Source of the DNA: SOIA01 sp050116035
GTDB lineage: Bacteria > Acidobacteriota > Aminicenantia > Aminicenantales > Aminicenantaceae
Assembly: GCA_050116035.1 (NCBI GenBank)
Contig: JASFPJ010000015.1
Span: forward strand, 1-20,413
Length of the DNA: 20,413 nucleotides
Direction: 5' to 3'
Within the stretch, counting starts at the first letter, position 1. Each line of letters begins with the position of its first letter. The notes under the pieces are model-generated. The model saw only the letters and a list, made by a program, of their open reading frames with translations. It was not told the DNA's origin and did not search any database. This document shows positions 15,295-20,413 of this stretch, piece after piece. Both the position numbers and the translations under genes were made by a program.

Positions 15295-16830
15295 TTACCT
15301 CTTGACTCCGCCGACAGTCATCGACTTCACCAGACAGGTCGGTTGCCCAAATCCACAGGGAACAGCCTGCCCGCCTTTCCCGCAGGCTCCACCACCGCCC
15401 TCATTCATCTCGAAATCATCCGCCAGCACGGTGATGTTCTTCAGCATCTTGGGGCCGTTACCCATGATGTTGACATCCTTGATCGGCGCAGTGAGTTTCC
15501 CGTTCTCGACCATCTTTCCCTGAGAGACGTAAAAAGCAAAATCACCCTCGCCAATCTTCACCTGGCCGTTGCTCACATCCTCGACGTAAATGCCTTTTTT
15601 CACATTCTTTATCACATCCTTTGGTTTTGCCGGGCCGGCCAGCATGATCGTGTTCCGCATCCGCGGCTGGATAAAGTGCTGGTAGCTTTGACGCCGTCCG
15701 TTGCCTGAGGACTTCACCTTATAGTGCCGCGCGGAAATCTTGTCGTACATGTAGCTGGTGAGTATTCCATTGTCGACCAGTACTGTTCTCTGTCCGGGAG
15801 TCCCTTCATCATCCACATTGATGGATCCCAAATAATTCGGCATGGTGCCGTCATCGATGATGGTCACAAACGGCTCGGCCACCTGCCTTCCGATCATGGT
15901 GGAGTAGGTGGACAGATTTTTGCGGTTAAAGTCAGCCTCCATCCCGTGTCCGATGGCTTCGTGCAGCAGAACGGCTGTTACACCTGGACCCAGCACGACC
16001 GGCATCTCTCCAGCAGGAGGTTGGACTGCCTTGAACAGGACGAGCGTTCGGTCTACGGCCATTTTAGAGATCTCATCCACCACAGCTTGAGTGTAGAACG
16101 AGAAATCTCTTCGACCACCGATATTCCATCCTGCCCTCTCCCGTCTGCCATCCTTTTCCGCCGTGACAGAAGCATACAGGTAATTCCTGGGCTGGAGGTC
16201 TTCGGCCTTTGTGCCGTCACTGGTCACCACGAGTATCCTTTTCTGCTGGTCATAGAATGCTGCATTCACTTTCACCACAAGAGGTGACAGGGTAAAGCAT
16301 TTGTCATTCGCGTTTTGAACCAGAGGAAGTTTGGATTCAAGCGGAACTGAAGTCAGCAGCTTTTTGAGAGGATAATAATTCTTCATCTTTAACCAGGTAA
16401 ACTTGCCTGCAGACTTCCCTGCTTTGCCACTGGCGATCGTGGCCGCCGTGGAAGCTGCATTCATCATGGATTCATCGGTCATTTCCTGAGTGAATCCATA
16501 CCCCACCTGGTCACCTTTCACGGTTCGGATGCCCACACCCAGAGAAACGTCGCTGTAAGCTCTGTTGACTTTGCCGTCCTCCAGGCTCAGCGAGTTGGTG
16601 ATGGTATGCTCAAAGTACAGGTCGGCAAAATCGCCTCCCTTGGACAACGCTTGTGCAAGCACTTTCTGACACAGGTTGTCAGAGATTCCGAACTCTCGTT
16701 CGAAATACCCTGGTTTTTCTGCGCCAGCCAGACCATACCAGCCTCTTGGCAGAACAACAGGAGCTGCAATGGAAACAGCTGCCGCCGAAGCCGCGGTTTT
16801 GATAAAAGAGCGTCTGGAAATTTTTTTCAT
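15295..16830 (-). CDS. tldD: TldD-family metalloprotease with Tat signal
   Basis: The 511-residue protein begins MKKISRRSFIKTAASAAAVS, a twin-arginine signal (SRRSFIK) with an Ala-rich h-region to about residue 36. The mature part is full-length TldD: metal motif HEAIGH (H290, E291, H295; HExxxH), followed by GMEADFNRKNLSTYS. The C-terminal signature has ACGKGGQAVPCGFGQPT, in which C483 corresponds to the third metal ligand of TldD. Canonical TldD is cytosolic; this copy should be exported folded, probably to the periplasm. AGGAGG lies 5 nt before the ATG. pmbA follows after 15 nt in the same operon. Base composition is more GC-rich than the permease and M61 region. Confidence 0.93.
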   Translation of the reverse strand: MKKISRRSFIKTAASAAAVSIAAPVVLPRGWYGLAGAEKPGYFEREFGISDNLCQKVLAQALSKGGDFADLYFEHTITNSLSLEDGKVNRAYSDVSLGVGIRTVKGDQVGYGFTQEMTDESMMNAASTAATIASGKAGKSAGKFTWLKMKNYYPLKKLLTSVPLESKLPLVQNANDKCFTLSPLVVKVNAAFYDQQKRILVVTSDGTKAEDLQPRNYLYASVTAEKDGRRERAGWNIGGRRDFSFYTQAVVDEISKMAVDRTLVLFKAVQPPAGEMPVVLGPGVTAVLLHEAIGHGMEADFNRKNLSTYSTMIGRQVAEPFVTIIDDGTMPNYLGSINVDDEGTPGQRTVLVDNGILTSYMYDKISARHYKVKSSGNGRRQSYQHFIQPRMRNTIMLAGPAKPKDVIKNVKKGIYVEDVSNGQVKIGEGDFAFYVSQGKMVENGKLTAPIKDVNIMGNGPKMLKNITVLADDFEMNEGGGGACGKGGQAVPCGFGQPTCLVKSMTVGGVKR

Positions 16831-16931
16831 GAGCCCTCCTTAAATATGATGTGCAATAAATAGCCAGAATAATCCAGGATAAACATCTGACTATATGGAT
16901 TGCTGAAAATACAGAAATCCTCCATCAATTT

Positions 16932-16979
16932 ATAATACGGTTTTTCCGGGCATAAAGTTGCTATTTAAGTCCGTATTAT
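16932..16979. repeat. 9-bp inverted repeat between divergent tldD and ICMT-like genes
   Basis: ATAATACGG (16932-16940) and CCGTATTAT (16971-16979) are perfect inverted arms 30 nt apart, in the middle of the 242-nt divergent gap. This could be a paired operator (centre-to-centre 39 bp, nearly four helical turns) or a stem with a large loop. The tldD promoter itself is not clear to me. Confidence 0.5.
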
Positions 16980-16998
16980 TTTTGTGCGGTGATTTCTC

Positions 16999-17027
16999 TT
17001 CAAAAAAAAAGCAGAAAGTAATATGTT
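16999..17027 (+). promoter_or_regulatory. candidate promoter of the ICMT-like gene
   Basis: TTCAAA (16999-17004) and TATGTT (17022-17027) are 17 nt apart. The start near 17034 would give a leader of about 39 nt. Confidence 0.4.
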
Positions 17028-17072
17028 ATAGAGGAAAGAAACGAATAAAAAAGAAAGAAAGTCATAAAAACA

Positions 17073-17771
17073 ATGAAGCGAAAACGGAGCAGAGAGGATT
17101 CGACAGCGGTTAAGGTCGTTAAGGCCGTGGTGACGGTCTTCTTCATTCTGGCTTTGCTCTTCGTCCCCGCGGGAACGCTCCGCTGGCCTGAGGCCTGGCT
17201 CCTCCTCCTTCTGTACTTCGTAATGGTGTCAGGGGTAATGGTCTGGATGAAGACAAAAGCCCCCGGCCTGCTTAAGGAACGCATGTCGCGGAATAAAGAG
17301 ATCAAGAGCTGGGATAAGATTATAATGACTGCCTATTCCTTTCTTCTGATAATGCTCCTGGCTGTTGCAGGACTCGATGCGGTGCGCTTCGGCTGGTCAG
17401 AAGTCCCTCTTTTCGCCAAAGCCCTGGGATTTATCGGCTATATCCCGGCCATGGTTTTCGCGTTCTGGGCAGTGAGGGAAAACGCATACGCCTCGGATGT
17501 TGTCCGGATCCAGGAGGACCGCGGTCATACTGTGTGCACGACAGGACCCTACAGGTTCGTCCGACATCCCATGTACGTGGGGGTTATTCTGTTTATTCTC
17601 TGTTTTCCCCTTTCCCTGGGTTCACTCTACTCCTTCATTCCTGCCTCTTTAATTGTTGTTCTCTTCATTATTCGCACCTCACTCGAAGATAAAACCTTGC
17701 AGGAAGAGCTTCCTGGCTACAAAGAATACGCTCAGAAGGTTCGGTATCGATTATTCCCCGGAGTGTGGTGA
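17073..17771 (+). CDS. ICMT/PEMT-like membrane methyltransferase
   Basis: The 232-residue protein has about five to six membrane segments (roughly 17-34, 41-59, 84-103, 117-137, 168-201). It carries the C-terminal SAM-binding signature of isoprenylcysteine carboxyl methyltransferase-like proteins: TGPYRFVRHPMYVG (157-170), then E205 in SLEDKTLQ and LPGYKEYAQKVRYRLFPGVW at the very end. Bacterial members methylate small lipophilic or membrane substrates; the actual substrate cannot be read from the sequence. The N-terminus is strongly basic (MKRKRSRED). The Shine-Dalgarno sequence is poor (AAGAAAG). The gene is followed after 16 nt by a soluble methyltransferase, so the two are probably co-transcribed. 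Confidence 0.87.
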   Translation: MKRKRSREDSTAVKVVKAVVTVFFILALLFVPAGTLRWPEAWLLLLLYFVMVSGVMVWMKTKAPGLLKERMSRNKEIKSWDKIIMTAYSFLLIMLLAVAGLDAVRFGWSEVPLFAKALGFIGYIPAMVFAFWAVRENAYASDVVRIQEDRGHTVCTTGPYRFVRHPMYVGVILFILCFPLSLGSLYSFIPASLIVVLFIIRTSLEDKTLQEELPGYKEYAQKVRYRLFPGVW

Positions 17772-17787
17772 TCGGATTCAAATTCTC

Positions 17788-18471
17788 ATGAAAAAAGCAC
17801 CGGAACTCCGTGAACCAGAAGAAGAAAAACACATATTCACGGAGGGTGTTGATTATTTCAAGACCGGCAAAGTTTCTATCTGGGGACCTGGTGATAAAGA
17901 CACCCTGGAACTTTTAAATAAGACTGGAATCCATGGCAGATGGCTGAATCTTGCTGCAGGTGACGGCAGATATAATCTGGATCTATTAAAAAAAGCAGAT
18001 TTTGTCGTCGCTTCTGATGCAGATGAAAATGCCCTTCGCAAATTGTGGGACAATACTCCAGTCAAACACAGAACAAAACTGGATACGAAAGTTTTTGATA
18101 TAACTCAAAGATTTCCCTTTGAAGATGACTCATTCGATGGCGCGTTCTGTGCAAGCACCCTGCACTATTTCCCAAAAGAAATATTGCTGAAGATAATTTC
18201 TGAAATCGATAGAATCATAAAACCAAATGGAAAAATTATAATTGAGTTTGCCACTGATATTAAACGAGTCCTTCCGGATGGAAAGCCGTATATCAGAAAA
18301 TCAGAACCACAGTATACATTTGAAGAGGGGAAAGAAATTCTCAGCGAGTTATTGAACAACTACAGAGTTAAAATCATAAAATCAGAAGTTCCGCCGGAAG
18401 AAATACGGACATACCGTTTTGTTTACACCCTGAGCTGTCAATTGATTTTATTGATTGCAGAGAAAAAATAA
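17788..18471 (+). CDS. class I SAM-dependent methyltransferase
   Basis: I take ATG 17788 (MKKAPELREPEEEK, 227 residues) as start; the frame is open further upstream to 17653, but that part overlaps the ICMT-like gene and reads as its shadow. Motif I is WLNLAAGDGRY (52-62), the acidic residue at the end of strand 2 is D77 (VVASDAD), and FPFEDDSFDGAFCASTLHYFP (109-129) and IIKPNGKIIIEF (143-154) match Methyltransf_11/25 motifs II and III. Substrate unknown. The Shine-Dalgarno sequence is weak, consistent with coupling to the gene 16 nt upstream. It converges on the aminotransferase gene with only 22 nt between stops and no visible terminator. Confidence 0.87.
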   Translation: MKKAPELREPEEEKHIFTEGVDYFKTGKVSIWGPGDKDTLELLNKTGIHGRWLNLAAGDGRYNLDLLKKADFVVASDADENALRKLWDNTPVKHRTKLDTKVFDITQRFPFEDDSFDGAFCASTLHYFPKEILLKIISEIDRIIKPNGKIIIEFATDIKRVLPDGKPYIRKSEPQYTFEEGKEILSELLNNYRVKIIKSEVPPEEIRTYRFVYTLSCQLILLIAEKK

Positions 18472-18493
18472 AGAGTAACCGAATTCGCTTATT

Positions 18494-19618
18494 TCATGCG
18501 ATATACGAGAGAGCGGAGGCGAATGTCTGTATCTCTTCCATCGTCCCCAGACTGACACGTATCCAGTTTTCGTCATTGAACTGAAAGGGAAGGATGAGTA
18601 TATTCCTGTCCTCAAACTTTTTGGACATTTCCCGGCTATCCTGGTTGACTTTGATTAAAACGAAATTCGTATGAGAGGGAACATAAAAAAGGCCTAATCT
18701 TTCCAGTTCTTTGTAGAGATATGACTTGACCTCGCTGTTCTTCTGCTTAACATAATGGGTAAATTCCACGTTCTTATAACACTCCAAAGCCGCCTTCAAG
18801 CTGAGCCAGGAAATCGGAGCGAAGTTTCTCTCTATCCGTTCCAGGTCTTCCACTATGTCAGGTCTGGCCATTCCGTATCCGACACGAAGGCCAGCCATGC
18901 CGAAGATTTTTGAAAACGTACGTGTGACAACGACATTTCTTCCTTCTTTGACCAGGTCAATCATCGAGGAATAGGCTCTGTCATCCACATATTCATGGTA
19001 GGCTTCATCCACGAAGACTAAAGATCTCTGTGATGTCCGCTCGCAGAATGAACGCAGCTTGTCCTCTGGAGTTATCGAGCCGGTCGGATTGTTGGGATTG
19101 CAGATATAGACCAAACTTGTCTTCGGATGGATCCGCTGTTGCATGGCCTGGAGGTCATGTTCAAAATTTTCGTTCAACGGAATAAACTGAAGCGGGCATT
19201 CCACTCTCTCCGCATACCAGACAAAGTCAAAGTAAGTGGGATCAGCCACCAGAGTTTCGCCTTTCATTCCGTAGAGATGGATAAGCGTTGTCATCACTTC
19301 GGTCGAACCCGCACCGAGGAAGATATTATCCGGCGAAATATTTTCCTTCTCAGCGATCAATTCTTCCAGTTCAGAATAATGCCTTTGTGGATACCGGTTG
19401 GACTGGTCAATCGAGCCGATTATCGCCTGCTGTGCATTTTCTGAGATACCGTAAGGGCTCTCATTGCTGTTGAGCCGGATAGTGTCTTCTGCATTGGGAG
19501 ACGTGGGTAGAAAAGATTTATCCTTTCTGCAGGCAGGAAAATTCGATCCCGCGATCAATCCGGCCGCAGCGATGGCGCTTGTTTTTAACCATTGGCGGCG
19601 GTTTAATTGGTAAGCCAT
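18494..19618 (-). CDS. HisC-like PLP aminotransferase with Tat signal
   Basis: ATG 19618 gives 374 residues; GGGAGGGAGAA just before it decides the start over an in-frame TTG at 19645. The N-terminus NRRQWLKTSAIAAAGLIAGS is a twin-arginine signal; C30 (NFPAC) could be an imperfect lipobox. The rest is a fold-type I aminotransferase of the histidinol-phosphate group: RLNSNESPYG (48-57), NPNNPTG (174-180), VDEAY with D204, Schiff-base K237 in TFSKIFGMAGLRVGYG, and R354 (NWIRVSLG) for the substrate carboxylate. All catalytic residues are present, so it is likely active after export with PLP bound. Histidine biosynthesis in the periplasm makes no sense; transamination of a free amino acid is more likely. 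It lies 105 nt downstream of a D-aminoacylase-like gene. Confidence 0.9.
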   Translation of the reverse strand: MAYQLNRRQWLKTSAIAAAGLIAGSNFPACRKDKSFLPTSPNAEDTIRLNSNESPYGISENAQQAIIGSIDQSNRYPQRHYSELEELIAEKENISPDNIFLGAGSTEVMTTLIHLYGMKGETLVADPTYFDFVWYAERVECPLQFIPLNENFEHDLQAMQQRIHPKTSLVYICNPNNPTGSITPEDKLRSFCERTSQRSLVFVDEAYHEYVDDRAYSSMIDLVKEGRNVVVTRTFSKIFGMAGLRVGYGMARPDIVEDLERIERNFAPISWLSLKAALECYKNVEFTHYVKQKNSEVKSYLYKELERLGLFYVPSHTNFVLIKVNQDSREMSKKFEDRNILILPFQFNDENWIRVSLGTMEEIQTFASALSYIA

Positions 19619-19635
19619 TTCTCCCTCCCAGAACA

Positions 19636-19664
19636 CGTATACCAAAGAGATCTTTTTCGGTCAA
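19636..19664 (-). promoter_or_regulatory. sigma70-type promoter of the Tat-signal aminotransferase gene
   Basis: On the minus strand TTGACC (19659-19664) and TATACG (19636-19641) are exactly 17 nt apart. The start near 19629 would leave a very short leader of about 10 nt, just holding the Shine-Dalgarno sequence. Confidence 0.58.
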
Positions 19665-19682
19665 TCATAAGAGATTGAACCG
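19658..19682. repeat. inverted repeat overlapping the -35 box of the aminotransferase promoter
   Basis: CGGTCAAT (19658-19665) and ATTGAACCG (19674-19682) are inverted arms, 8 bp with one bulged base, around CATAAGAG. No T-run follows on the minus strand. The position over the -35 element suggests an operator, or alternatively a hairpin in read-through transcript from the amidohydrolase gene. Confidence 0.45.
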
Positions 19683-19723
19683 ATAGGATCCAAATGAGGA
19701 AACAGTGCACAAAAGCTTCCGGT

Positions 19724-20413
19724 TTATTTCCTATTCATTCTTATGGGAATTCCGGCGAGTTTACCATTATAGCTGCCGTTTTCTATAACGACTTCGCCGT
19801 TTATGATGAGAAATCGAATTCCGACACTGTACTGATGGGGATTCTCATACGTTGCCCTATCTGAGATCTCATCAGGGTCGAACACCACTATATCCGCCAT
19901 AAAACTTTTCTTCAGTCTACCTCGGTCATCCAGACCCAGCGCCTCCGCGGGAAGGGTAGTCGCCGCCCGAATAACCTGTTCCATCGTGATCCATTTATTC
20001 TCGATCACATATTTACGGATCTTCCGAGTGAACGTCCCATAACTGCGGGGATGAGGAAAACCTCTGCCCGGAACTTGAATGTTTCCATCTGAGCCTGTCA
20101 TGACATAGGGCCTTTTCATGAAGTATTCGAGGTCTGATTCTGTCATGTTGAACGATATGACACTCGGGCTGCCGTTCAGGACCAGATATATTGCCGTTTC
20201 CACGACCGGCTTCTTCATCATTCGGCTGATTTCCAACAGGTTTTTCCCATCAAAATCTCTGTTTTTCGGGAATGAGACGATAACCAGAGACTCGGGTCCG
20301 CCACGCCGGTCAATATTTTCTTCTATTTCTTTTTTTATCCGGGGCAAAAGATCTGGATCGTCCAATCTGTCTTTCATCCCACCACCAGCCTGGATCCATC
20401 TCGGAATAACAGC
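19724..20413 (-). CDS. N-acyl-D-amino-acid deacylase-type amidohydrolase, N-terminus cut by window edge
   Basis: The frame is open to the right edge (229 residues visible); the first complete Met at 20377 is internal. The visible part begins AVIPRWIQAGGGMKDRLDDP, which matches the mid-region of D-aminoacylases. It continues with ISRMMKKPVVETAIYLVL, VMTGSDGN with the catalytic-type Asp (SDG), HPRSYGTFTRKIRKYV, MTMEQ-like ITMEQVIRAATTLPAEALGL, and the closing GRLKKSFMADIVVFDPDEI typical of amidohydrolase barrels. Family members release D-amino acids from N-acyl-D-amino acids. The metal-binding N-terminal half (HxH) and any signal peptide are outside the window. A full-length member has about 500-550 residues, so roughly half is missing. 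Confidence 0.9.
   Translation of the reverse strand, partial: AVIPRWIQAGGGMKDRLDDPDLLPRIKKEIEENIDRRGGPESLVIVSFPKNRDFDGKNLLEISRMMKKPVVETAIYLVLNGSPSVISFNMTESDLEYFMKRPYVMTGSDGNIQVPGRGFPHPRSYGTFTRKIRKYVIENKWITMEQVIRAATTLPAEALGLDDRGRLKKSFMADIVVFDPDEISDRATYENPHQYSVGIRFLIINGEVVIENGSYNGKLAGIPIRMNRK

Noticed and set aside
17653..17787. N-terminal extension of the soluble methyltransferase to an ATG at 17653
   Set aside because: It overlaps the end of the ICMT-like gene out of frame, is unlike methyltransferase N-termini, and ATG 17788 fits the family start.
19619..19645. TTG start of the aminotransferase at 19645
   Set aside because: It would include the Shine-Dalgarno and overlap the -10 region, and would push the Tat motif inward; ATG 19618 is clearly better.

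Overview
The window looks like chromosomal DNA of an uncultured, moderately AT-rich Gram-negative-type bacterium, most plausibly of the Acidobacteriota/Aminicenantota sphere. This is inference from three things: MacB/FtsX-like permeases with no ATPase gene beside them (one carrying a 'permease prefix' N-terminus and following a PadR gene), exported peptidases of families C69 and M61, and Tat-signal versions of TldD and a HisC-like aminotransferase. I see no rRNA, tRNA, CRISPR array, insertion sequence or phage gene.

Layout. Positions 1-2151 (minus) hold an FtsX-family permease cut by the left edge. Positions 2354-4769 (minus) hold two overlapping genes: a secreted protein of unknown family, then a HEAT-repeat lipoprotein. 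Positions 5079-6722 (minus) encode a C69 dipeptidase, 7047-7595 (minus) a small secreted protein, and 7826-9676 (minus) an M61-type metallopeptidase. Positions 10096-12989 (plus) form a PadR regulator-permease operon with an inverted-repeat operator at its promoter. Positions 13164-13702 (plus) hold a small exported protein whose signal peptide and mature part lie in different frames, joined at a slippery TTTTAAAA run. A minus-strand terminator (13880-13921) closes the tldD-pmbA operon (16830-13957). Positions 17073-18471 (plus) carry two methyltransferase-like genes. Positions 20413-18494 (minus) carry the C-terminal half of a D-aminoacylase-type amidohydrolase, then a Tat-signal aminotransferase.

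Theme. Most genes encode cell-envelope or exported products, and many act on peptides or amino acids: C69 dipeptidase, M61 peptidase, TldD/PmbA, D-aminoacylase, aminotransferase. This suggests peptide and D-amino-acid scavenging or processing outside the cytoplasm, but no single pathway is proven.

Strongest unusual signals: (1) a 124-bp leader (promoter region plus the first nine codons) present twice, upstream of two unrelated secreted genes, ungapped and about 85% identical; (2) the frame break at a heptamer where a -1 shift exactly restores a full signal peptide; (3) a perfect 7-bp dyad over the PadR promoter; (4) a Tat-signal TldD next to a signal-less PmbA; (5) several hairpins and dyads in intergenic regions.
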